Shown here: in pieces, positions 39,490-50,200 of the stretch | How the letters are laid out: every line of letters starts with the position of its first letter | How positions within the stretch are numbered: the first letter of the stretch is position 1 | Notes under the pieces: generated by a model | The model's input: the letters and a program-made list of their open reading frames with translations, nothing else | Databases searched by the model: none | Told to the model about the DNA's origin: nothing | Assembly: GCA_905221605.1 (NCBI GenBank) | Contig: CAJNDS010000702.1 | Span: 463,906 to 527,905 of the forward strand | DNA from: Symbiodinium natans | Taxonomy: Eukaryota > Sar > Dinophyceae > Suessiales > Symbiodiniaceae | DNA: 64,000 nucleotides | Direction of reading: 5' to 3' | Program-made: the position numbers and the translations under genes

Positions 39490-40507
39490 TGCTTCAGGCA
39501 CGACGTCGATGAAACTTGAGCACTGGTCAACTAAGGTGCGCAACAGCGATTTCAGAAGAGAAGCAAAATTGCTCTTCTTCTTTGCTTCCTACACAAACTG
39601 CAGGACTAGCACGAACAGATTCTCATGGTTGTCGAAATGCAATGCCGTGGGAACATGCCGGTGGAAAGAAGCCCAGAGAAAATGACGACATTACCAATGC
39701 CCGTTTCAGCAGCTAACGCGAGAAAAGGAGTACTGAGCCCACGACGACATGGTCCGGCCACCGGTGCTTCTGAAGATGAGTGACCTGACTGCAAACCCAT
39801 CGTGAATCCCGGCGTCCCCGCAATTCACTCGTGTTCACATACCCACTCTGCACCAGTCACCAGAAAAGAAGTGAGAACAAATCGACGTGGAGACATACGC
39901 GAGGCGTGGCGCGGTAACACTGCGTTTGATTCAGTCCCGCGCTCGCCAAGAGAGGGAAAGCCTCTCAGCGGAGACCTCGAAGCCAAAGTCAAAAAACAAA
40001 AACCAGTGGCAGGCGGCATTTAACGCGAAGGAATGCTGCATGTTGCAACAAGCATGTTCGCTTGGGCATCCTTGGTGCCCCGCCCGCCTCAGATGGAGCC
40101 CATCAGCAGACCTCGAGAGCTTCCAGCGAGTCTCTGTGACACTCTGTGACCTCTCTGTGGTGGGGTCGGCTAAGATTGAAGCTGCACGGCCGAACGCACT
40201 GAACGTTTACTCGGTTTTACTCAGCCGTTCACGGCATCTGTGTTTGCGCCGCAAGCTTTGTGCAAAGCTGCGCTGCTTGATTGAGGAGCTCCGGGCCTTA
40301 GCCTCTTTGGCTCGCTGCAAACGTTCACCCCTCGTCCTCGCTCTTGGGCAAGTGTCGAATTAAGTTCCTTAAGAAAATTGTGGCTTCACTGCCAAGAAAA
40401 AGCAGAAAATGGCACAGACCAGACCAGGCCAGAGCTTGTACTGACCGTCCGGCTGCAAGGAAGATGCGAAGTTAAAACATCGACCAAAAGAAGCTCAGAG
40501 TTCCAAT
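39490..40507. other. Array spacer between copies 2 and 3
   Basis: 1018 bases, shorter than the first spacer through several small losses, including about 20 bases around 40107, where CAGCAG words flank the missing bases. It has the longer GCGAGTCTCTGTGACACTC version. Confidence 0.8.
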
Positions 40508-43500
40508 CTATGCGCCGACAAGCCGTTCGGAAACCTGGCCCATCACCGTTGCAGGCTGCACCTTTGACTTGTCAGTGAATGGCACTGACGAGTGGTGGAG
40601 GCAGATGCGCACCTTGCCGTCCGCATTCTTCTTGTAGCCGAAGGTGTACTCAACCTTGGTCTTGCTCCCATCTGCAGCGCTGGTGAAGAAGTAGGTGCCC
40701 ATGGCAAGGGCAACGTCGCCGCTGACGTCGATTTTGTGGTTCTGGAACACCACGTCCGACCATCCCTTGCCACCGTTGATGGCAAATCCAGCATCCTCAA
40801 CATACCCATTCTCGACAGCTTTATGTCCAACAAAGTAAGACATGGCATCTGCGCCAGTCGGTCGAAATGGTGCTTCGGCTGCCTTGGTGGGCTTGAAGAG
40901 CACATTTGTGTGGCCATAGCCATAGAGCTCACCAGCTGCTTTGGCAGCAGCTGCAACATAATCTCCTCCACCAAGGTAGGTCTTGGAGATGCTCTTAATG
41001 GCGCCGGCCCATGCTGCCTGCACACTCTTCACTTGCTCTTCAGAAACCTTTGCTGTTGAGGCGGTGGGAGGCAGACTATAGGGCACCGACGAGTGGTGGA
41101 GGAAGATGCGCACCTTGCCATCGGCGTTCCTCTTGTAGCCGAAGGTGTACTCAACTTTTGTCTTGCTCCCATCTGCAGCGCTGGTGAAGAAGTAGGTGCC
41201 CATGGCAATGGCAACATTGCCGCTGACGTCGATTTGGTGGTTCTGGAACACCACATCAGACCATCCTTTGCCGCCATTGATGGCAAAGCCAGCGTCCTCG
41301 GCATAGCCATTCTCGACCGCCTTGTGCCCAACAAAGTAAGACATGGCATCTGCGCCGGTTGGTCGAAATGGTGCTTCGGCTGCCTTGGTGGGTTTGAAGA
41401 GCACATCTGTGTGGCCATAGCCATAGAGCTCACCAGCCGCTTTGGCGGCAGCTGCAACATAGTCGCCTCCATCAAGGTAGGTCTTGGAGATGCTCTTGAT
41501 AGCGCTAGCCCATGCTGCCTGGGCAGTTGCTACTGCATCTTCTGAAACCTCGGTAGTTGCAGAGGCTTGGGCAGGGCTGTAAGGCACAGAAGAGTGGTGG
41601 AGGAAGATGCGCACCTTGCCGTCCGCATTCTTCTTGTAGCCAAAGGTGTACTCAACTTTGGTCTTGCTCCCGTCTGCAGCGCTGGTGAAGAAGTAGGTGC
41701 CCATGGCAATGGCCACATTGCCAGTGATGTCAATCTTGTGGTTGTCAAAAACGACGTCAGACCATCCTTTTCCACCGTTGATGGCAAAGCCAGCATCCTC
41801 AAGATACCCATTCTCGACAGCTTTGTGTCCAACAAAGTAGGACATGGCATCTGCGCCGGTTGGTCGAAACGGTGCCTTAGCTGCTTTGGTGGGCTTGAAG
41901 AGCACATTTGTGTGGCCATAGCCGTAGAGCTCACCAGCTGCTTGGGCAGCAGCTGCCACGTAGTCTCCTCCATCAAGGTAGGTCTTGGAGATACTCTTGA
42001 TGGCGCTGGCCCACGCTGCCTGCACACTCTCCACTTCCTCTTCGGCAATATCCGCAGTTGGAGCGGTGGGAGGCAGACTATACGGGACTGACGAGTGGTG
42101 GAGGAAGATGCGCACCTTGCCATCGGCGTTCCTCTTGTAGCCGAAGGTGTACTCAACTGTGGTCTTGCTTCCATCTGCAGCGCTGGTGAAGAAGTAGGTG
42201 CCCATGGCAATGGCGACAGCGCCATTGACATCGATCTTGTGGTTCTGGAACACCACGTCAGACCATCCCTTGCCACCGTTGATGGCAAAGCCAGCATCCT
42301 CAGCAAAGCCATTCTCGACCGCTTTGTGCCCAACAAAGTAAGACATGGCATCTGCGCCGGTTGGTCGAAACTGCTTTGCGGCTGCCTTGGTTGGCTTGAA
42401 GAGCACGTTTGTGTGGCCATAACCATAGAGCTCACCAGCTGCTCTTGCAGCAGCAGTGACATAGTCGCCTCCTTCAAGGTAGGTCTGAGAGATACCCTTG
42501 ATAGCCCTGGCCCATGCTCCCTGCACACATTTCACTTCCGCTTCAGTAATCTCGGCAATTGGAGAGGCTGGGGTTATGCTGTATGGCACCGACGAGTGGT
42601 GGAGGCAGATGCGCACCTTGCCGTCCGCATTCTTCCTGTATCCGAACGTGTACTCCACCTTGGTCTTGCTCCCATCTGCAGCGCTGGTGAAGAAGTAGGT
42701 GCCCATGGCAAGGGCGGTGTTGCCAGTGATATCAATCTTGTGGTTGTCAAAAACCACATCAGACCATCCCTTGCCACCATTGATGGCAAAGCCAGCATCC
42801 TCAGCATGGCCATTCTCGACAGATTCATGCCCAACAAAGTAGGACATGGCATCTTCAGCAGTTGGTCGAAATGGTGCGTCGGCTGCCTTGGTTGGCTTGA
42901 AGAGCACGTCCGTGTGGCCGTAGCCGTACAGCTCACCAGCTGCTTTGGCGGCAGCTGCAACGTAGTCTCCTCCATCGAGGTAGGTTTGGGAGATACTCTT
43001 GATAGCGCAGGCCCATGCTGTCTGCGCATTCTTGACTTCTTGTGCTGAAAGATGGGAAGTTGGAGGAAGGCTGAAAGGCACTGAGGAGTGGTGGAGGCAG
43101 ATGCGCACCTTGTCATCCGCATTCCTCTTGTAGCCGAAGGTGTACTCAACTGTGGTCTTGCTTCCATCTGCAGCACTGGTGAAGGCGTACGTACCCATAG
43201 CAATGGCAACATTGCCGCTGACGTCGATTTTGTGGTTCTGGAACACCACGTCTGACCATCCCTTTCCGCCGTTGATGGCAAAGCCAGCATCCTCAAGATA
43301 GCCATTCTCGACCGCTTTGTGCCCAACGAAGTAAGACATGGCATCTGCGGCTGTCGGTCGAAATGGTGCTTCGGCTGCCTTAGTGGGCTTGAAGAGCACG
43401 TCCGTGTGGCCATAGCCATAGAGCTCACCAGCTGCTTTGGCAGCAGCGGCAACGTAGTCTCCTCCATCAAGGTAGGTCTTGGAGATGCTCTTAATGGCAT

Positions 43501-44843
43501 TGGCCCATGCTGACTGCACACTCTTCACGTCCTCTTCTGAAATCTTCGCAGTTGGAGTGGCAGGGGGCAGAGTGTAAGGCACTGACGAGTGGTGGAGGAA
43601 GATGCGAACCTTGCCGTCGGCATTCTTCTTGTAACCGAAGGTGTACTCAACTTTGGTCTTGCTCCCATCTGCGGCGCTGGTGAAGAAGTAGGTGCCCATG
43701 GCAATGGCAACCTTAGCAGTCAGATCGATTTGGTGATTTTCGAAGACCACGTCCGACCATCCCTTGCCACCATTGATGGCAAAGCCAGCGTCCTCGGCGT
43801 AGCCATTCTCGACCGCCTTGTGCCCAACAAAGTAAGACATGGCATCTGCACCGGTTGGTCGAAAGGGTGCTTCGGCTGCCTTCGTCCGTGTGGCCGTAGC
43901 CATACAGCTCACCAGCTGCTTTGGCGGCAGCGGCAACGTAGTCGCCTCCATCAAGGTAAGTCTTGGAGATGCTCTTGATGGCGCTGGCCCATGCTGCCTG
44001 CGCATTCTGCACTTCCTCTGCGGAAATCTCGGCAGTTGGAGAAGCAAACGGCACTGACGAGTGGTGGAGGAAGATGCGCACCTTGCCGTCGGCATTCTTC
44101 TTGTAGCCGAACGTGTACTCCACTTTGGTCTTGCTTCCATCTGCAGCGCTCGTGAAAAAGTAATTGCCCATGGCAATGGCAACATTGCCGCAAACATCCA
44201 CCTGGTGGTTGCGAAAGACCACGTCTGACCATCCCTTTCCGCCGTTGATGGCAAAGCCAGCATCCTCAAGATAGCCATTCTCGACCGCTTTGTGCCCAAC
44301 GAAGTAAGACATGGCATCTGCAGCAGTTGGTCGAAATGGTGCTTTGGCTGCCTTGGTTGGCTTGAAGAGCACGTCCGTGTGGCCATAGCCATAGAGTTCA
44401 CCAGCTGCTTTGGCAGCAGCGGCGACATAGTCTCCTCCATCAAGGTATGTCTTGGAGATGCCCTTGATTGCACTGGCCCAGGCTGCCTGCGCTTTCTTCA
44501 CGTCCTCGTCGGAAATCTTTGCAGTTGGAGTGGCTGGCGGACCAACCGCAGCTGGACGGCCTGGAGGGACGGCGTATGGCACTGACGAGTGGTGCGGGGA
44601 GATGCGCATCTTGCCAGGCACTGCAGCTGCGGTCTTGCCAAGCGCCATCGTTGCCGTCTGACCAGGCACCACAGCTGCTCTGATGGAAGCAGGCTGCCCC
44701 GTTCGCAAAGCTGCAGGGCCGGGCAGAGCGCCGGGCGCAGCCCGGGGCGCAGGCGCAGCGCCGGGCGCGGGCACAGCGCCGGGCGCAGCCCCGTAGTGGG
44801 ACGTAAGCGTCCCGTCAGGCTGCTTGATGTAGTACTTCTGCAT
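40508..44843 (-). pseudogene. Array copy 3: eight-domain version with one frameshift
   Basis: Eight domains in standard order and the DKSKV tail. A 17-base deletion at 43882/43883 in domain 2 shifts the frame and would end translation shortly after the middle of that domain. The deletion removes the same bases as the one in copy 2. Downstream of it, the remaining six and a half domains are open with no other defect. If real, the product is a truncated protein of about 380 residues; a separate product from the downstream part would need another start. Confidence 0.85.
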
Positions 44844-45871
44844 TGCTTCAGGCACGACGTCGATGAAACTTGAGCACTGGCCAACTAAGGTGCGCAGCAG
44901 CGATTTCAGAAGAGAAGCAAAATTGCTCTTCTTCTTTGCCTCTTACACAAACTGCAGGACTAGGACGAACAGATTCTCATGGTTGTCGACATGCCATGCC
45001 CTGGGAACATGCCGGTGGAAAGAAGCCAAGAGAAAATGACGATGTTACCAATGCCCATTTCAGCAGCTAACACGAGAAAAGAGTACTGAGCCCACGACGA
45101 CATGGTCCGGCCACCAAACCACCTGCCGGTGCTACTGAAGATGAGTGACCTGACTGCAAACCCATCGTGAATCCCGGCGTCCCCGCAATTCACTCGTGTT
45201 CACATACCCACTCTGCGCCAGTCACCAGAAAAGAAGTGAGAAAAAATCGACGTGGAGCTGGAGACATACGCGATGCGTGGCGCGGCAACACTGCGTTTGA
45301 ATCAGTCCCGCGCTCGCCAAGAGAGGAAAAGCCTCTCAGCGGAGACCTCGAAGCCAATGTCAAAAACAAAAACCAGTGGCAGGCGGCATTTAGCGCGAAG
45401 GAATGCTGCATGTTGCAACAAGCATGTTCGCTCGGGCATCCTTGGTGCCCCGCCCATCAGCATCAAGAAGGGGACTCAGCAGACCTCGAGAGCTTCCAGG
45501 CAGTCTCTGTGACCTCTCTGTGGTGGGGTCGGCTAAGATTGAAGCTGCACGGCCGAACGCACTGAACGTTTACTCGGTTTTACTCAGCCGTTCACGGCAT
45601 CTGTGTTTGCGCCGCAAGCTTTGTGCAAAGCTGCGCTGCTTGATTGAGGAGCTCCGGGCCTTAGCCTCTTTGGCTCGCTGCAAACGTTCACCCCTCGTCC
45701 TCGCTCTTGGGCAAGTGTCGAATTAAGTTCCTTAAGAAAATTGTGGCTTCACTGCCAAGAAAAAAGCAGAAAATGGCACAGACCAGACCAGGCCAGAGCT
45801 TGTACTGACCGTCCGGCTGCAAGGAAGATGCGAAGTTAAAACATCGACCAAAAGAAGCTCAGAGTTCCAAT
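44844..45871. other. Array spacer between copies 3 and 4
   Basis: 1028 bases. It carries the shorter GGCAGTCTCTGTGACCTC version and the CATCAAG form shared with the partial spacer at 28287-28758, unlike the spacers after copies 1 and 2. Confidence 0.8.
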
Positions 45872-48800
45872 CTATGCGCCGACAAGCCGTTCGGAAACTT
45901 GGCCCATCACCGTTGCAGGCTGCACCTTTGACTTGTCAGCGAATGGCACTGACGAGTGGTGGAGGCAGATGCGCACCTTGCCGTCCGCATTCTTCTTGTA
46001 GCCGAAGGTGTACTCAACCTTGGTCTTGCTCCCATCTGCAGCGCTGGTGAAGAAGTAGGTGCCCATGGCAAGGGCAACGTCGCCGCTGACATCGATTTTG
46101 TGGTTCTGGAACACCACGTCCGACCATCCCTTGCCACCGTTGATGGCAAAGCCAGCATCCTCAAGATAGCCATTCTCCACCGCCTTGTGCCCAACAAAGT
46201 AGGACATGGCATCTGCGCCGGTTGGTCGAAATGGTGCGGCGGCTGCCTTGGTGGGCTTGAAGAGCACATTTGTGTGGCCATAGCCGTAGAGCTCGCCAGC
46301 TGCTTTGGCAGCAGCTGCAACATAATCTCCTCCACCAAGGTAGGTCTTGGAGATGCTCTTGATGGCGCTGGCCCATGCTGCCTGCACACTCTTCACTTGC
46401 TCTTCAGAAACCTTTGCTGTTGAGGCGGTGGGAGGCAGACTATAGGGCACCGACGAGTGGTGGAGGAAGATGCGCACCTTGCCATCGGCGTTCCTCTTGT
46501 AGCCGAAGGTGTACTCAACTTTGGTCTTGCTCCCATCTGCAGCGCTGGTGAAGAAGTAGGTGCCCATGGCAATGGCAACATTGCCGCTGACGTCGATTTG
46601 GTGGTTCTGGAACACCACATCAGACCATCCTTTGCCGCCATTGATGGCAAAGCCCGCGTCCTCGGCATAGCCATTCTCGACCGCCTTATGCCCAACAAAG
46701 TAAGACATGGCATCTGCGCCGGTTGGTCGAAATGGTGCTTCGGCTGCCTTGGTGGGTTTGAAGAGCACATCTGTGTGCCCATAGCCATAGAGCTCACCAG
46801 CTGCTTTGGCGGCAGCTGCAACATAGTCGCCTCCATCAAGGTAGGTCTTGGAGATGCTCTTGATAGCGCTAGCCCATGCTGCCTGGGCAGTTGCTACTGC
46901 ATCTTCTGAAACCTCGGTAGTTGCAGACGCTTGAGGGCTGTAAGGCACAGAAGAATGGTGGAGGAAGATGCGCACCTTGCCGTCCGAATTCTTCTTGTAG
47001 CCAAAGGTGTACTCAACTTTGGTCTTGCTCCCATCTGCAGCGCTGGTGAAAAAGTAGGTGCCCATGGCAATGGCGACATTGCCAGTGATGTCAATCTTGT
47101 GGTTGTCAAAAACGACGTCAGACCATCCTTTTCCGCCATTGATGGCGAAGCCAGCATCCTCAAGATACCCATTCTCGACAGCTTTGTGTCCAACAAAGTA
47201 AGACATGGCATCTGCGCCGGTTGGTCGAAACGGTGCCTTAGCTGCTTTGGTGGGCTTGAAGAGCACATTTGTGTGGCCATAGCCGTAGAGCTCACCAGCT
47301 GCTTTGGCAGCAGCTGCCACGTAGTCGCCTCCATCAAGGTAAGTCTTGGAGATGCTCTTGATGGCGCTGGCCCATGCTGCCTGCACACTCTCCACTTCCT
47401 CTTCGGCAATATCCGCAGTTGGAGCGGTGGGGGGCAGACTATACGGCACTGACGAGTGGTGGAGGAAGATGCGCACCTTGCCATCGGCGTTCCTCTTGTA
47501 GCCGAAGGTGTACTCAACTGTGGTCTTGCTTCCATCTGCAGCGCTTGTGAAGAAGTAGGTGCCCATGGCAATGGCGACAGTGCCATTGACATCGATCTTG
47601 TGGTTCTGGAACACCACGTCCGACCATCCCTTGCCACCGTTGATGGCAAAGCCAGCGTCCTCAGCATAGCCATTCTCGACCGCTTTGTGCCCAACAAAGT
47701 AAGACATGGCATCTGCGCCGGTTGGTCGAAACTGCTTTGCGGCTGCCTTGGTTGGCTTGAAGAGCACGTTTGTGTGGCCATAGCCATAGAGCTCACCAGC
47801 TGCTCTTGCAGCAGCAGTGACATAGTCGCCTCCTTCAAGGTAGGTCTGAGAGATACCCTTGATAGCCCTGGCCCATGCTCCCTGCACACATTTCACTTCC
47901 GCTTCAGTAATCTCGGCAATTGGAGAGGCTGGGGTTATGCTGTATGGCACCGACGAGTGGTGGAGGCAGATGCGCACCTTGCCGTCCGCATTCTTCCTGT
48001 ATCCGAACGTGTACTCCACCTTGGTCTTGCTCCCATCTGCAGCGCTGGTGAAGAAGTAGGTGCCCATGGCAAGGGCGGTGTTGCCAGTGATATCAATCTT
48101 GTGGTTGTCAAAAACCACATCAGACCATCCCTTGCCACCATTGATGGCAAAGCCAGCATCCTCAGCATGGCCATTCTCGACAGATTCATGCCCAACAAAG
48201 TAGGACATGGCATCTTCAGCAGTTGGTCGAAATGGTGCGTCGGCTGCCTTGGTTGGCTTGAAGAGCACATTTGTGTGGCCATAGCCGTAGAGCTCACCAG
48301 CTGCTTTGGCGGCAGCTGCAACGTAGTCTCCTCCATCGAGGTAGGTTTGGGAGATACTCTTGATAGCGCAGGCCCATGCTGTCTGCGCATTCTTGACTTC
48401 TTGTTCTGAAAGATGGGAAGTTGGAGGAAGGCTGAAAGGCACTGACGAGTGGTGGAGGCAGATGCGCACCTTGCCGTCCGCATTCTTCTTGTAGCCGAAG
48501 GTGTACTCAACTGTTGTCTTGCTTCCATCTGCAGCACTGGTGAAGGCGTACGTACCCATAGCAACGGCAACATTGCCGCTGACGTCGATTTTGTGGTTCT
48601 GAAACACCACGTCTGACCATCCCTTTCCGCCGTTGATGGCAAAGCCAGCATCCTCAAGATAGCCATTCTCGACCGCTTTGTGCCCAACGAAGTAAGACAT
48701 GGCATCTGCGGCTGTCGGTCGAAATGGTGCTTCGGCTGCCTTAGTGGGCTTGAAGAGCACGTCCGTGTGGCCGTAGCCATAGAGCTCACCAGCTGCTTTG

Positions 48801-50200
48801 GCGGCAGCGGCAACGTAGTCGCCTCCATCAAGGTAGGTCTTGGAGATGCTCTTAATGGCATTGGCCCATGCTGACTGCACACTCTTCACGTCCTCTTCGG
48901 AAATCTTCGCAGTTGGAGTGGCAGGGGGCAGAGTGTAAGGCACTGACGAGTGGTGGAGGAAGATGCGAACCTTGCCATCGGCATTCTTCTTGTAACCGAA
49001 GGTGTACTCAACTTTGGTCTTGCTCCCATCTGCGGCGCTGGTGAAGAAGTAGGTGCCCATGGCAATGGCAACCTTAGCAGTCAGATCGATTTGGTGATTC
49101 TCGAAGACCACGTCCGACCATCCCTTGCCACCATTGATGGCAAAGCCGGCGTCCTCGGCATAGCCATTCTCGACCGCCTTGTGCCCTACAAAGTAAGACA
49201 TGGCATCTGCGCCGGTTGGTCGAAATGGTGCTTCGGCTGCCTTAGTCGGCTTGAAGAGCACGTCTGTGTGGCCGTAGCCATAGAGCTCACCAGCTGCTTT
49301 GGCGGCAGCTGCAACGTAGTCGCCTCCATCAAGGTAGGTCTTGGAGATGCTCTTGATGGCGCTGGCCCATGCTGCCTGCGCATTCTGCACTTCTTCTGCG
49401 GAAATCTCGGCAGTTGGAGAAGCAAACGGCACTGACGAGTGGTGGAGGAAGATGCGCACCTTGCCGTCGGCATTCTTCTTGTAGCCGAACGTGTACTCCA
49501 CTTTGGTCTTGCTCCCGTCTGCAGCGCTCGTGAAGAAGTAATTGCCCATGGCAATGGCAACATTGCCGCAAACATCCACCTGGTGGTTGCGAAAGACCAC
49601 GTCTGACCATCCCTTTCCGCCGTTGATGGCAAAGCCAGCATCCTCAAGATAGCCATTCTCGACCGCTTTGTGCCCAACGAAGTAAGACATGGCGTCTGCA
49701 GCAGTTGGTCGAAATGGTGCTTTGGCTGCCTTGGTTGGCTTGAAGAGCACGTCCGTGTGGCCATAGCCATAGAGCTCACCAGCTGCTTTGGCAGCAGCGG
49801 TGACATAGTCTCCTCCATCAAGGTATGTCTTGGAGATGCCCTTGATTGCACTGGCCCAGGCTGCCTGCGCTTTCTTCACGTCCTCGTCGGAAATCTTTGC
49901 AGTTGGAGTGGCTGGCGGACCAACCGCAGCTGGACGGCCTGGAGGGACGGCGTATGTCACTGACGAGTGGTGCGGGGAGATGCGCATCTTGCCAGGCACT
50001 GCAGCTGCGGTCTTGCCAGGCGCCATCGCTGCCGTCTGACCAGGCACCGCTGCTCTGATGGAAGCAGGCTGCCCCGTTCGCAAAGCTGCAGGGCCGGGCA
50101 GAGCGCCGGGCGCAGCGCCGGGCGCGGGCGCAGCGCCGGGCGCGGGCCCGTAGTGGGACGTAAGCGTCCCGTCAGGCTGCTTGATGTAGTACTTCTGCAT
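45872..50200 (-). CDS. Array copy 4: intact eight-domain polyprotein
   Basis: 1442 residues. The Pro/Ala region is shorter than in copy 1 (one PAPRA/GAAP segment and a few residues missing), and one Ala is lost in the linker before domain 7 (YSPQASATT). All eight domains are standard in order. Some domain positions differ from the other copies: domain 3 has KKNADGKVRIC where most copies have KRNADDKVRIC, and domain 5 has GYAEDAG instead of GFAEDAG, a pattern expected from exchange with other domain positions. The frame is open further upstream than in the other copies because of a 4-base difference, but the first ATG is still the one used here. Confidence 0.88.
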   Translation of the reverse strand: MQKYYIKQPDGTLTSHYGPAPGAAPAPGAAPGALPGPAALRTGQPASIRAAVPGQTAAMAPGKTAAAVPGKMRISPHHSSVTYAVPPGRPAAVGPPATPTAKISDEDVKKAQAAWASAIKGISKTYLDGGDYVTAAAKAAGELYGYGHTDVLFKPTKAAKAPFRPTAADAMSYFVGHKAVENGYLEDAGFAINGGKGWSDVVFRNHQVDVCGNVAIAMGNYFFTSAADGSKTKVEYTFGYKKNADGKVRIFLHHSSVPFASPTAEISAEEVQNAQAAWASAIKSISKTYLDGGDYVAAAAKAAGELYGYGHTDVLFKPTKAAEAPFRPTGADAMSYFVGHKAVENGYAEDAGFAINGGKGWSDVVFENHQIDLTAKVAIAMGTYFFTSAADGSKTKVEYTFGYKKNADGKVRIFLHHSSVPYTLPPATPTAKISEEDVKSVQSAWANAIKSISKTYLDGGDYVAAAAKAAGELYGYGHTDVLFKPTKAAEAPFRPTAADAMSYFVGHKAVENGYLEDAGFAINGGKGWSDVVFQNHKIDVSGNVAVAMGTYAFTSAADGSKTTVEYTFGYKKNADGKVRICLHHSSVPFSLPPTSHLSEQEVKNAQTAWACAIKSISQTYLDGGDYVAAAAKAAGELYGYGHTNVLFKPTKAADAPFRPTAEDAMSYFVGHESVENGHAEDAGFAINGGKGWSDVVFDNHKIDITGNTALAMGTYFFTSAADGSKTKVEYTFGYRKNADGKVRICLHHSSVPYSITPASPIAEITEAEVKCVQGAWARAIKGISQTYLEGGDYVTAAARAAGELYGYGHTNVLFKPTKAAAKQFRPTGADAMSYFVGHKAVENGYAEDAGFAINGGKGWSDVVFQNHKIDVNGTVAIAMGTYFFTSAADGSKTTVEYTFGYKRNADGKVRIFLHHSSVPYSLPPTAPTADIAEEEVESVQAAWASAIKSISKTYLDGGDYVAAAAKAAGELYGYGHTNVLFKPTKAAKAPFRPTGADAMSYFVGHKAVENGYLEDAGFAINGGKGWSDVVFDNHKIDITGNVAIAMGTYFFTSAADGSKTKVEYTFGYKKNSDGKVRIFLHHSSVPYSPQASATTEVSEDAVATAQAAWASAIKSISKTYLDGGDYVAAAAKAAGELYGYGHTDVLFKPTKAAEAPFRPTGADAMSYFVGHKAVENGYAEDAGFAINGGKGWSDVVFQNHQIDVSGNVAIAMGTYFFTSAADGSKTKVEYTFGYKRNADGKVRIFLHHSSVPYSLPPTASTAKVSEEQVKSVQAAWASAIKSISKTYLGGGDYVAAAAKAAGELYGYGHTNVLFKPTKAAAAPFRPTGADAMSYFVGHKAVENGYLEDAGFAINGGKGWSDVVFQNHKIDVSGDVALAMGTYFFTSAADGSKTKVEYTFGYKKNADGKVRICLHHSSVPFADKSKVQPATVMGQVSERLVGA

